Origin: JAFGGG01 sp964634205
GTDB lineage: Bacteria > Spirochaetota > Spirochaetia > SZUA-6 > RPPD01
DNA: 64,000 bases
Direction of reading: 5' to 3'
Assembly (NCBI GenBank): GCA_964634205.1
Contig: CAZWKE010000007.1
Span: forward strand, 39,777-103,776
This document shows positions 50,558-59,158 of this stretch, piece after piece. Every line of letters begins with the position of its first letter. The stretch's first letter is position 1. The notes under the pieces were generated by a model. It searched no databases. It saw only the letters and a program-made list of their open reading frames with translations, and had not been told where the DNA came from. Made by a program: the position numbers and the translations under genes.

Positions 50558-52552
50558 ATGCCTGTAAATTACTCTGCAGTACTCAATCCTCATCAATGCA
50601 AGGCGGTGGAAACAATTAACGGCCCCCTGCTTATTTTGGCCGGTGCGGGGTCCGGCAAGACCAGGGTGATCACCTATCGGATCGCCCACATGCTGCAAAA
50701 GAAGATTCCCCAGAAATCCATTCTTGCCGTTACCTTTACCAACAAGGCGGCGCGTGAAATGACCAAAAGGATCAGGGACCTTACCGCAAGAAAGGTACAC
50801 CAGCTGACAATATGCACCTTTCATGCCTTCGGGGTAAAGGTATTGCGCGAGTGGGGAAAGAAACTGGGATATCGTCATGATTTTACCATTTATGACCAGA
50901 CCGACAAGCTTTCCCTCATTCGTGAGCTTGCCGTGGAAAAAGGGATGTTCTCCGACTCGTTCGATTTGTATGTGATCTCCGACTTGTTTTCCGCAATCAA
51001 ACACTCCCGCAGGCAGTGGGATGATGAGGCCGGCGCTTACCGGGGCCTGTTTCATGATTATAATGAACACCTGAAAGCATATCAGGCCCTGGATTTTGAC
51101 GACCTGATCGTGCTTCCGCTGCAACTTTTTCATGAATTTTCCGATGTGCTGGAAACCTACCGCAACAGATACCGCTATATTATGATCGATGAGTTTCAGG
51201 ACACCTCAATCAGTCAGTATGAATTTATCAGGTGTATTGCGCAGAACCACGGAAATATCTGCGTGGTCGGGGATGATGATCAGTCGATTTACTCGTGGCG
51301 AGGGGCTAACTATGAAAACCTGTTTCAGTTTGAACAGGATTTCCCCTCATACCTTGAAATCAAACTGGAGCAGAACTATCGCTCAACAAAGACCATCCTC
51401 ACAGCCGCCAACAACCTGATTGCGCATAATACCAAGCGTAAACAAAAAATACTCTGGAGCGGTCTGCCGCAGGGCGAACTCATTTCAATCTATATGGCTG
51501 CGGACGAGAAAAGCGAAGGTGAATACATCGCCCGCACCATCCGTTCTCTGGCCATCAGGCAGAGTATCACCTATGACGCCATCGGCATTTTGGTGCGTAC
51601 CAACCACCTGACCCGTCCATTGGAAGAGGCATTGCTGCTGCATAACATACCGTATACGGTTGCCGGCGGACAGAGTTTTTACCAGCGTAAAGAAATAAAG
51701 GATATTATTTCCTATTTAAAGGTTATCGCCAATCCCGATGACAACATCAACCTGCTGCGGATTATCAATCTTCCCAAGCGGGGTATCGGAAAGCAGGCGG
51801 TACTACACCTGTTGGCCCTGGCGGAGGAACAGTCGTGCTCGCTCTATTCGGCAATGTGTTCGCTACCCGGGCAGTCTGCAGAACATTTTTCCAAAAAAAT
51901 ACGCCAGGCGGTTTATGAGTTTACGGAGCTTATCGAACATTTTCGCAGTGCGATGGGCGTACCAAAGAAACTTGCCTCGGGCCTGCGATCACTGGTCGAC
52001 CGTATCGATTATTTTGCCTACCTGCTGACCCAGTATAAAAAAGATACGGCTGCCAAACGAAAGTATATGAATATTGAAAGCCTGATCGGCTCTCTGGCGG
52101 ATTATGAAAATGATCCTGACAATCTTGATCCCTCTCTCTATGACTATCTGAACCGGATAACCCTGTTAAGCCGCGACGATCTTAAGGAGGATGAAACCGT
52201 ACAGAAAATCAACCTGATGACCGTACACGCGGCCAAGGGCCTGGAGTTCGATACGGTTTTTATTGCAGCCTGTGAACAGGATATTTTTCCCCATTCCCGC
52301 TCATTGGGTGAGGCGCAAGACGATGAGGAGGAGCGCCGGCTTTTTTATGTGGCGTTAACCCGTTCCAAACGGAAGTTGTTCATTACCTCCGCCGGTTCAC
52401 GCAGAAAAAAAGGAGAGGTATGCGAGTCTCTGCCCTCACCTTTTCTTGAAGAGCTTCCTCCCGACATTGTTGAGCACGCAGAAGAAGAAAAGATTGTTAA
52501 TGATAACGAAGCGGCGCATTACTTTGATCAGTTGAAGAAAAACTTCAGCTGA
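50558..52552 (+). CDS. UvrD/Rep/PcrA-family ATP-dependent DNA helicase
   Basis: 664-residue superfamily 1A helicase moving 3' to 5' on single-stranded DNA, used in replication restart or repair. Motifs: AGAGSGKTRVITYRIAHML (I), AVTFTNKAAREMTKRI (Ia), YIMIDEFQDTSISQYEF (II), VCVVGDDDQSIYSWRGA-type run (III, NICVVGDDDQSIYSWRGA), LEQNYRSTKTIL (IV), MTVHAAKGLEFDTVF (V), RLFYVALTRSKRKLFI (VI). It is shorter than UvrD (720) and lacks the Tudor-like C-terminal domain, closer to Rep. The 3' end overlaps the DUF1015 gene by eight bases on the opposite strand. Confidence 0.93.
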   Translation: MPVNYSAVLNPHQCKAVETINGPLLILAGAGSGKTRVITYRIAHMLQKKIPQKSILAVTFTNKAAREMTKRIRDLTARKVHQLTICTFHAFGVKVLREWGKKLGYRHDFTIYDQTDKLSLIRELAVEKGMFSDSFDLYVISDLFSAIKHSRRQWDDEAGAYRGLFHDYNEHLKAYQALDFDDLIVLPLQLFHEFSDVLETYRNRYRYIMIDEFQDTSISQYEFIRCIAQNHGNICVVGDDDQSIYSWRGANYENLFQFEQDFPSYLEIKLEQNYRSTKTILTAANNLIAHNTKRKQKILWSGLPQGELISIYMAADEKSEGEYIARTIRSLAIRQSITYDAIGILVRTNHLTRPLEEALLLHNIPYTVAGGQSFYQRKEIKDIISYLKVIANPDDNINLLRIINLPKRGIGKQAVLHLLALAEEQSCSLYSAMCSLPGQSAEHFSKKIRQAVYEFTELIEHFRSAMGVPKKLASGLRSLVDRIDYFAYLLTQYKKDTAAKRKYMNIESLIGSLADYENDPDNLDPSLYDYLNRITLLSRDDLKEDETVQKINLMTVHAAKGLEFDTVFIAACEQDIFPHSRSLGEAQDDEEERRLFYVALTRSKRKLFITSAGSRRKKGEVCESLPSPFLEELPPDIVEHAEEEKIVNDNEAAHYFDQLKKNFS

Positions 52553-53906
52553 CCCCGTTATCCAGGCTGTAAAAAACAAGCCCGGAAATCGGCTTGGGAT
52601 AAAAATGCGTGGATTTCCGCGGCATTTTTTCATTATTATCCGCAATGATAATAACGTCTTCAAGGCGGGTGGAATTGAGGACCAACGCCACCTGCATTCT
52701 GCCGCTGCGTACACTCTCTATGGCTTCGCCAACATCCTTGGTGTATTCGATGTTCGTCTGCAGGGAAAGCTGTTCTTCAGTGATTCCCACTATCTTGTTC
52801 AGAAGAAGGGTATTAAGAATATTCACATCCAGTCGTTTCCATTCCGATGAACTGTCGATCTGAAACATCTCTTCATAGGCTTCGGCATCCTTCAACGTGG
52901 CCAGGTAGTAGCGGTTCATGGACATGATATAGGCCCCGAACTTGTGTTCTCCGTTCTCCGCGGCGTTTAGATCGCGCAGCCAGCGTCTTCTGACCTCGGC
53001 CTCATCCTCATGGGTAAAGGGATAGGATTTGACATGAAAATGCTCCTGAATTTTATTGTTCAACTCCGCAAGATTGGAGATGTTCAGGCTGTGCAGCATG
53101 CGGTGGGTGGGAAGGATGGTGAGTCCTTCGTGCTCGGTGTTGACCAGGAACATCATGATGAACTCCCACGGCGCATTGGGTCCGGCATCCGGGTATTTCT
53201 TGCGCATCATGTCCCGGATGTTCAGCATGGTCTGATAACGGTGATGGCCGTCGGCAATGTAGATTTTCAGGCGCTGCATCGTCCTGGAGATAATCTCACA
53301 CTTTTCGGGATCAACAAGCCGCCACAGGCGGTGGCGCACATTTATCTTCTTCTCCAGATAATCGACAATTGGGGAGTCCTCCTCGCATTTATCCAGAATG
53401 TTGTCGATAATGTAGGCTTTATCGCGATAAATACCCCAAATATACTCGAACTGGGTATTGGTGACCTGGGTCAGCTTAATCCGGTCCTCAACCGGTTTTT
53501 TCATTACCTTCTCATGAGGCAGAATGCGCTTGTTTTCATAATCCTGCAGGCGGACCGCGCCGATAAAACCCTTTACCTTTTTTCTACCGATTTCAGGAAT
53601 ATCGAACGCCTGTTCATAAATCCAGAAAGACGGCCGGTCGGCCGCGTGCACAAGGTCGGCCTGCTTCCATTCGTTCAACAGGTCCCGGGCACGGGTATAG
53701 CGGTTGTTGGTTTCCGTATCTCCGGGTTCAATCTTGTTCAGAATCAGCCTGATTACATTATACTCGTGCTGCTTATAATACTCGTCCTGCTGTTCTGCGG
53801 AGATTACATCATAAGGCTGGGAAAGGCATAATCCCACCTCTTTGATTTTATGCGGATTGTAGTGCATGGCCTTAAAAGGCTGTACGTCATTAATCAGTTC
53901 AGTCAT
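52545..53906 (-). CDS. DUF1015 family protein
   Basis: 453 residues of the DUF1015 family, widespread in spirochaetes, Firmicutes and archaea. Seen: YDVISAEQQDEYYKQHEYNV at the N-terminus, the conserved KIYIADGHHRYQTMLNIRDM, and LTILPTHRMLHSL. DGHHR is the hallmark. The fold and reaction are unassigned; the DGHHR loop resembles that of ParB-like/SerK kinases, which is inference. GAGAGGAAG precedes ATG 53906. No membrane helix. It is transcribed alone toward the helicase. Confidence 0.88.
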   Translation of the reverse strand: MTELINDVQPFKAMHYNPHKIKEVGLCLSQPYDVISAEQQDEYYKQHEYNVIRLILNKIEPGDTETNNRYTRARDLLNEWKQADLVHAADRPSFWIYEQAFDIPEIGRKKVKGFIGAVRLQDYENKRILPHEKVMKKPVEDRIKLTQVTNTQFEYIWGIYRDKAYIIDNILDKCEEDSPIVDYLEKKINVRHRLWRLVDPEKCEIISRTMQRLKIYIADGHHRYQTMLNIRDMMRKKYPDAGPNAPWEFIMMFLVNTEHEGLTILPTHRMLHSLNISNLAELNNKIQEHFHVKSYPFTHEDEAEVRRRWLRDLNAAENGEHKFGAYIMSMNRYYLATLKDAEAYEEMFQIDSSSEWKRLDVNILNTLLLNKIVGITEEQLSLQTNIEYTKDVGEAIESVRSGRMQVALVLNSTRLEDVIIIADNNEKMPRKSTHFYPKPISGLVFYSLDNGVS

Positions 53907-54015
53907 AGCTTCCTCTCAATCAGGTAGAAAATAAGTTCCCTCTATTCTATAAATTGTCTGCGGCCTGTCAAGTATTGGATTTTACATCAGGGTCAGGTAT
54001 AGGTCGCGATGAGGA

Positions 54016-54044
54016 TTGCCTTTTATACATGAAAAGTGTAATCT
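54016..54044 (+). promoter_or_regulatory. Possible promoter of xseAB with near-leaderless start
   Basis: TTGCCT (54016-54021), 17-base spacer, TAATCT (54039-54044); ATG 54051 starts six bases after the -10. Weaker match than the others; no Shine-Dalgarno before the ATG. Confidence 0.4.
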
Positions 54045-54050
54045 CCAGTT

Positions 54051-55268
54051 ATGGAGCCCGATGAAAACTACTTTACGGTTTCACAAATCACCTCACTGAT
54101 AAAAAACATGCTGGAAGAATCCATTCCGCATATTTGTATTGAGGGGGAAATATCGAATTTCCGGCCGTCCAGTACCGGTCATTACTATTTCAGCCTGAAG
54201 GACCGGGATGCCGTGATTTCGGTGGTCATGTTCAAGGGCAGTCTGGGACGGCTGCGGTTCAGGCCCCGCGACGGTATGCTGGTTCGGGCCAGGGGCGGTA
54301 TTTCCGTATACGCAAAGCGGGGTACGTATCAGCTTATTTGTGAAGAGATGACCCAGGCCGGTGAGGGCGCCATCTTTATCATGCTCGAGGAGCGTAAACG
54401 CCGGCTGGCGGCGGAGGGGCTTTTTACCGAGGAGAGAAAAAAAGCGCTGCCCCTGCTGCCCTCACGCGTTGTGGTCATTACCTCCCCTACCGGGGCCGCG
54501 CTGCGGGATATCATGCGGGTTCTGCGCAGAAGGCATGCCGGGATCAATCTTACCATTCTCCCCGCACCCGTACAGGGCGATGAGGCCGCTCCTGTTATCG
54601 CTTCGCGCATCCGTACCGCCAACGAGTACAACCTGGGTGACGTGATTATTGTGGGCCGCGGCGGCGGTTCATTGGAGGACCTGCTTGCCTTTTCCGACGA
54701 GGAGGTGGTACGAGCAGTTGCCGACTCTCGCATTCCGGTCATCTCCGCGGTGGGGCATGAGGTCGATATCGCCCTCTCCGACCTGGCAGCCGATGTCCGT
54801 GCCCCCACCCCGTCCGCGGCCGCGGAAATAGTGTCCGCCTCCCGGGAAGATATTCTGCTGCGTATATCAGAATTAAAGGATATGCTTGTGCAAACGACCA
54901 GGCAGCAGACCGAAAGGCTGCGGCTTTCACTGGAACGGTTTTCAATTGAAAATGAGGAAAGGAATTTCCGTTCGGCTGTTCAGCCCCTGTACCTGCGGCT
55001 TGACGATGCCAAGGAGCAGTTGTTGTACGGTATGCGGGATTATGTTACCGGTCACAGCCACCGGCTTGCCTTGTTGTTAAACGAATTACAGGCACAGTCT
55101 CCCCTGGCTGTTTTGCAGCGGGGGTATGCTGTTGTATCCGATAAAAATACAAATAAAACCGTCCGCTCGGCCGGGGATACCGGGAGGGGGAAAGAACTCT
55201 CCATTCGGTTCTACGACAGTCATCTGGACGCGGAGGTAAAGGAGACGTATACTGATGGAGAACTTTGA
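54051..55268 (+). CDS. xseA: Exodeoxyribonuclease VII large subunit
   Basis: 405 residues. Degrades single-stranded DNA from both ends with XseB. Domains: N-terminal OB-fold (FTVSQITSLIKNMLEESIPH, IEGEISNFRPSSTGHYYFSL), then the catalytic domain with VITSPTGAALRDIMRVLRRR, DVIIVGRGGGSLEDLLAFSD, RIPVISAVGHEVDIALSDLA, ADVRAPTPSAAAEI. The C-terminal coiled coil is shorter than in E. coli (456). It overlaps xseB by 14 bases. Confidence 0.95.
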   Translation: MEPDENYFTVSQITSLIKNMLEESIPHICIEGEISNFRPSSTGHYYFSLKDRDAVISVVMFKGSLGRLRFRPRDGMLVRARGGISVYAKRGTYQLICEEMTQAGEGAIFIMLEERKRRLAAEGLFTEERKKALPLLPSRVVVITSPTGAALRDIMRVLRRRHAGINLTILPAPVQGDEAAPVIASRIRTANEYNLGDVIIVGRGGGSLEDLLAFSDEEVVRAVADSRIPVISAVGHEVDIALSDLAADVRAPTPSAAAEIVSASREDILLRISELKDMLVQTTRQQTERLRLSLERFSIENEERNFRSAVQPLYLRLDDAKEQLLYGMRDYVTGHSHRLALLLNELQAQSPLAVLQRGYAVVSDKNTNKTVRSAGDTGRGKELSIRFYDSHLDAEVKETYTDGEL

Positions 55269-55500
55269 AAACCGGCTTAAACGTCTTGAACAGATAAGCG
55301 AAAAAATCAGACAGGGTGATCTGGAACTGGAATCAAGCGTCAAACTGTTTGAGGAAGGGATAAAGCTAGCCAAATCGCTGGAGAAAGAGCTGTCCAAAAT
55401 TGAGCGAAAAATCGAAATTCTGATCAACGAACCGGAAAAAAGCGGCGAGGCACCCGCCCTTGAACTCTTTCCGGAGATGGAACAGAAAAATGGGGAATAG
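55255..55500 (+). CDS. xseB: Exodeoxyribonuclease VII small subunit
   Basis: 81 residues: MENFENRLKRLEQISEKIRQ, GDLELESSVKLFEEGIKLAK, family-typical two-helix protein. Its start lies inside xseA (AGGAG-like AAAGGAG upstream), as usual for the pair. The C-terminus is acidic. It ends eight bases before the convergent valS stop. Confidence 0.94.
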   Translation: MENFENRLKRLEQISEKIRQGDLELESSVKLFEEGIKLAKSLEKELSKIERKIEILINEPEKSGEAPALELFPEMEQKNGE

Positions 55501-55507
55501 CGCCCGT

Positions 55508-58500
55508 TTACACGCCCAGTGCTTTGAGATTGGCGTTGATCGTCTCCCTGTTTGCCAGGTGCTCTTTCAGTTTTTCTCTCTGCTGCTCGACAATCTGCTG
55601 CGGGGCCTTGCCGGTAAACTGGGGATTGTTCAGCTTCTTCCTGCAAAAGGCGATTTCTCTATCGGCTTTTTCCAGTAACTCAGTCAACCGGGCAATTTCC
55701 GCCCGTTCGTCTATCACGTCATGAACGAATATTTCACAGTTGGCCGCGATTTTGGCGGCGGAACCCGGAATTCGCTCTGCATTACCGTCAAGCATAAGCC
55801 GGTCCAGCCCCGCCAGGCGGGTGATGATGACGCTGTGCGCTTTTATGCTGTTTTCCCAGTCGGAGTCCGTCTTTATGGTCACCGAAAGTTGTTTTTTTGG
55901 CGGAACCCCACGATCGGAACGGACCTCGCGAATCGCCTTGACGATCTCCTGAAAACGGGAAAAGTCGGACACAATCCCTTCATCCTCCAGTTGTGGAAAC
56001 GCTGCAGGCCAGAGAGCATGTATAATCAACTCCCGCAGTTCCAAAGGGGCAAGGCTCCCCAAGCCGCGCTTGGGGGCGTATTCGTTCAAAATCTGCCAGA
56101 GATGCTCGGTGATAAAGGGGATAAACGGGTGCAGCAGCCGCAAAACCTGGTCAAGGCAGAATGCCAGAACCTGCTGGGCGATTTTACCATCCGTTTTTCC
56201 CTGTTCATACATCCGGGGTTTGCATAACTCAAGATACCAGTCGCACAGTTCCTGCCAGAAAAATGAGCGGATCGCGTTCAGGGCAAAGCTGGGATTATAG
56301 TCCGCCAGCCAGCGATCGGTCTCCCTGACGGTAAAACTGAGACGGTCAAGGATCCACCGGTCTTCCAGTGAAAGATCCTTCACCGAGAGTTCTTCACAGG
56401 GTGTATTTTCCAGGTTCATAAAGGCAAAACGTGCGGAATTCCATAGTTTTGTACAGAAAGCCCTGCCGTTCTCGAAGCGTTCGCTGATCAATGTGGCCTG
56501 GGGCAGGTCGGGCAATGTTCCCAGTACGTCGAACTCTTTTCCGCATGCCCCCTGGCGCAGGCTGCCGTCGTTGTTCTTGCCGCAGACATAGCAGAAGATG
56601 TTTTTCCCGTGCATGGTGATTCCCAGGTCATTGTGATACCCGCATTCCGGGCAGACCGCGGTAACCGGCAGGCGGATGTCCTGGGTCCCGGTCTGCATAT
56701 CACAAAGCACATAGCGCATGGCATCCGTACCGTAGGTCCCGATGATATCAACCGGATCGATGCCGTTGCCTTTTGACTTACTCATGCGCACTCCCTTGCC
56801 GTCAAGAATATTGGCATGGATAAACACGTCAGAGAAAGGGATGTCCCCCAGGCAGTACAGACCGGCCAGCACCATGCGGGCCACCCACAAAGTGATGATG
56901 TCCCGGGCGGTCACCAGGCAGCTTCCCGGATAGTAATAGTCCAGACAGTTTTGCGCGTCGTCCTTACTTCCCAAGAAAGACTGCTCCGGTTCAAGGGGTG
57001 CGGTATCCGGGTCGGGCCAACCAAGGGTTGAGAACGGCCACAGCGCCGACGAGAACCAGGTATCAAGTACGTCGGAGTCCTGCGTATACCCGTATTCTTC
57101 CAGTATTCCGGTCAGATCCGGGTCATCCTCAAGCAGGCAGACATCGACGCGCACCTCTCCCTGTACGGAAAACTCAAGGGTATTCTGTTCCATGAGTGTT
57201 TGTTGGTTTATGGCATGGGACACCTCACCCGAGAGTTCGATAAGATGAATATGTACCCTGTTTTGTGCATCGTCTTTCTGTTTTAAAGCCTGCTGCAGCG
57301 CCGAAAAAAGCTGTTCTCGGCCCAAGTTACCGCCCTCGAGCAGTTTGGACCAGACGGGAATGCGGTGCCCCCACCACAACTGCCGGGAGATGGGCCAATC
57401 GCGCTTTTCACCGAGCCAGTCAAGGTAGGTTTTTGTATAACGTTCCGGGTGGATCTTTACGCGTCCTTGGGTCACCGCGTCCATTGCCGCCTGCACCAGG
57501 CCGGGGCTTGTATGTTGTTTCGTTGAATTCCGGCCCATAACCACACCGCCCGGAACATCGGACATTTTGATAAACCACTGATCGGACAGGTACGGTTCCA
57601 CAGGGGTTTTACTGCGGTCGCTGTGTCCTATCTCCACCACGCGATCCTCGATTTTATCGAGACGGCTGCTCTTTTCCAGATCGGCCACAACCTTGTCTCG
57701 TGCGGCAAACCGGTCCAATCCGCAGTAGGGGCCGGCATTCTCATTCAGCGTTCCGTCGGGATTCAGAATGTTGATAATATCGATATCGTCATGGTGCCGC
57801 TGCCAGACGTCATAATCATTATAGTCATGGGCGGGGGTTATTTTGACGCAGCCCGAACCGAGCTCCGGTTTGGCCCATTCGTCACAGATAAGGGGAATGG
57901 GGCGGTCCAACAGGGGCAGCATCACTTTTTTCCCGGCCCCGGCCATATCCCGTAAGGTGACAAGCAGGGGCAGAATATGTTCCTTTCTTTGTTTCAGTGA
58001 CGCAATCTCACCGGCAAGCTCTTTTTTGCGCGACTCCGAGGTGCTGCCGGAAAGCTCCTGTTCCAGCCCGGACAGTTTCGCGTTCAGGGAGCCCGCCGGA
58101 TCGGGATGTACGGCCACGGCGGTATCACCCAGCATGGTTTCCGGTCTGGTGGTGGCCACAACCACGTAGTCCGGTTCGCCCGGTTTCGGTTCGATTACCG
58201 GGTAGCGCAGGTGCCAGAAATGACCGTCAACACTTTCATAATACATTTCATCATCTGAAATCGTGGTATGTAAGAACGTGTCCCAGTTCACCAGACGCTT
58301 TCCCCTGAAAATCAGCCCGTCGCGAAACATCTTGAAAAACGCCTTGCGCACCGCCCGGGCGCACACCCTGTCCATGGTGAACCGCTGGCGCGACCAGTCA
58401 CAACTGCATCCCATGCGCTGCTGCTGTTCGATAATCCGCGCCTGGTACTGGTCCTTCCATTGCCAAATGCGTCGAACCAGCCCTTCGCGCCCAAGATCGT

Positions 58501-58831
58501 GTCGCGTCAACCCTTCCAGCTCTTTCAGGCGCTTTTCCACCACCGCCTGGGTGGCGATCCCGGCGTGATCGGTCCCCGGCATCCAGAGGGTGTTGTCCCC
58601 CCGCATCCGGTGCCAACGGATCAAGAGGTCCTGCATCACGTTGTCCATGGCGTGACCCATATGCAGCGCGCCCGTGACATTGGGCAGGGGCATCATCACC
58701 ACGTAGCGTTTGTCCGCGGGTCGTTCATCCGGAACGGCGGAAAAAGATTTATGCGCAAGCCATTTGCGGTAGATGTCCTGTTCCACCGAGGCAGGTTCAT
58801 ATAATTTGGGTAGTTCTTTGTGTTCATTCAT
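55508..58831 (-). CDS. valS: Valyl-tRNA synthetase with two insertions
   Basis: Class Ia synthetase of 1107 residues, larger than the usual 880-950. HIGH-type motif PNVTGALHMGHAMD at residues 50-63; KMSKS-type GVRMSKSKGNGIDP near 682; editing domain in between; C-terminal tRNA-binding and coiled-coil arm (AEIARLTELLEKADREIAFC). Two inserts are visible: a charged helical one at about 247-310 in the editing-domain region (GLEQELSGSTSESRKKELAG), and a zinc-ribbon-like one at about 725-767 after the KMSKS loop, with CPECGY, CYVCGK and GACGKEF cysteines. Otherwise intact; single gene convergent with xseAB. Confidence 0.94.
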   Translation of the reverse strand: MNEHKELPKLYEPASVEQDIYRKWLAHKSFSAVPDERPADKRYVVMMPLPNVTGALHMGHAMDNVMQDLLIRWHRMRGDNTLWMPGTDHAGIATQAVVEKRLKELEGLTRHDLGREGLVRRIWQWKDQYQARIIEQQQRMGCSCDWSRQRFTMDRVCARAVRKAFFKMFRDGLIFRGKRLVNWDTFLHTTISDDEMYYESVDGHFWHLRYPVIEPKPGEPDYVVVATTRPETMLGDTAVAVHPDPAGSLNAKLSGLEQELSGSTSESRKKELAGEIASLKQRKEHILPLLVTLRDMAGAGKKVMLPLLDRPIPLICDEWAKPELGSGCVKITPAHDYNDYDVWQRHHDDIDIINILNPDGTLNENAGPYCGLDRFAARDKVVADLEKSSRLDKIEDRVVEIGHSDRSKTPVEPYLSDQWFIKMSDVPGGVVMGRNSTKQHTSPGLVQAAMDAVTQGRVKIHPERYTKTYLDWLGEKRDWPISRQLWWGHRIPVWSKLLEGGNLGREQLFSALQQALKQKDDAQNRVHIHLIELSGEVSHAINQQTLMEQNTLEFSVQGEVRVDVCLLEDDPDLTGILEEYGYTQDSDVLDTWFSSALWPFSTLGWPDPDTAPLEPEQSFLGSKDDAQNCLDYYYPGSCLVTARDIITLWVARMVLAGLYCLGDIPFSDVFIHANILDGKGVRMSKSKGNGIDPVDIIGTYGTDAMRYVLCDMQTGTQDIRLPVTAVCPECGYHNDLGITMHGKNIFCYVCGKNNDGSLRQGACGKEFDVLGTLPDLPQATLISERFENGRAFCTKLWNSARFAFMNLENTPCEELSVKDLSLEDRWILDRLSFTVRETDRWLADYNPSFALNAIRSFFWQELCDWYLELCKPRMYEQGKTDGKIAQQVLAFCLDQVLRLLHPFIPFITEHLWQILNEYAPKRGLGSLAPLELRELIIHALWPAAFPQLEDEGIVSDFSRFQEIVKAIREVRSDRGVPPKKQLSVTIKTDSDWENSIKAHSVIITRLAGLDRLMLDGNAERIPGSAAKIAANCEIFVHDVIDERAEIARLTELLEKADREIAFCRKKLNNPQFTGKAPQQIVEQQREKLKEHLANRETINANLKALGV

Positions 58832-59020
58832 GGCAATTATTGTTATACCAATACGGAGAAAAAGTCAATGAAAGGCGGTTTGCGGATTACCACAGATAGA
58901 GAAATACCGGGTGGTACGGCACCATCACCCGCCTGCAAAATTAATTTGCCTTACATATCAGTTTTGGATAGCATTGAAAATAACAAAAAGCGGCAAAAAA
59001 ATGGCAAAAAAAATAAGATA

Positions 59021-59113
59021 GTACCAGAGGTAAAAATATTGGCGGTGGCCGATGTTGCGGAGGCGACGGCATCACACCGGCCCTACCGGTCAATTGGATT
59101 TTGCAGGCAATAA
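59021..59113 (+). pseudogene. Remnant of an HD-GYP domain gene
   Basis: In the 327-base stretch between valS and the next gene, a short reading frame ends with VPEVKILAVADVAEATASHRPYRS, then a stop. KILAVADVxEAxxSHRPYR is the C-terminal motif of HD-GYP cyclic-di-GMP phosphodiesterases (usually about 20-30 residues from the GYP motif). The upstream part of the frame (from 58820) shows no HD, GYP or other domain. It is probably the relic of a lost gene. The remaining intergenic bases show nothing else apart from the promoter at 59125-59153. Confidence 0.6.
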
Positions 59114-59124
59114 AGTCGGGCTTC

Positions 59125-59153
59125 TTGACTTTTCCGTACCTCCGCCCTATAGT
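59125..59153 (+). promoter_or_regulatory. Promoter giving a leaderless transcript for the 2TM protein
   Basis: TTGACT (59125-59130), 17-base spacer, TATAGT (59148-59153), identical hexamers to the infC promoter. ATG 59159 lies five bases after the -10, so transcription should start at or inside the codon. Confidence 0.6.
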
Positions 59154-59158
59154 ACCCT

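Noticed and set aside
52436..54808. Several long antisense frames over uvrD, DUF1015 and xseA
   Set aside because: Each is a shadow of a well-supported gene with conserved motifs.
58820..59113. Intact small gene of 97 residues between valS and the 2TM gene
   Set aside because: Only the last 30 residues resemble a known domain (HD-GYP tail), the upstream part looks non-coding, and it begins inside valS without an SD.
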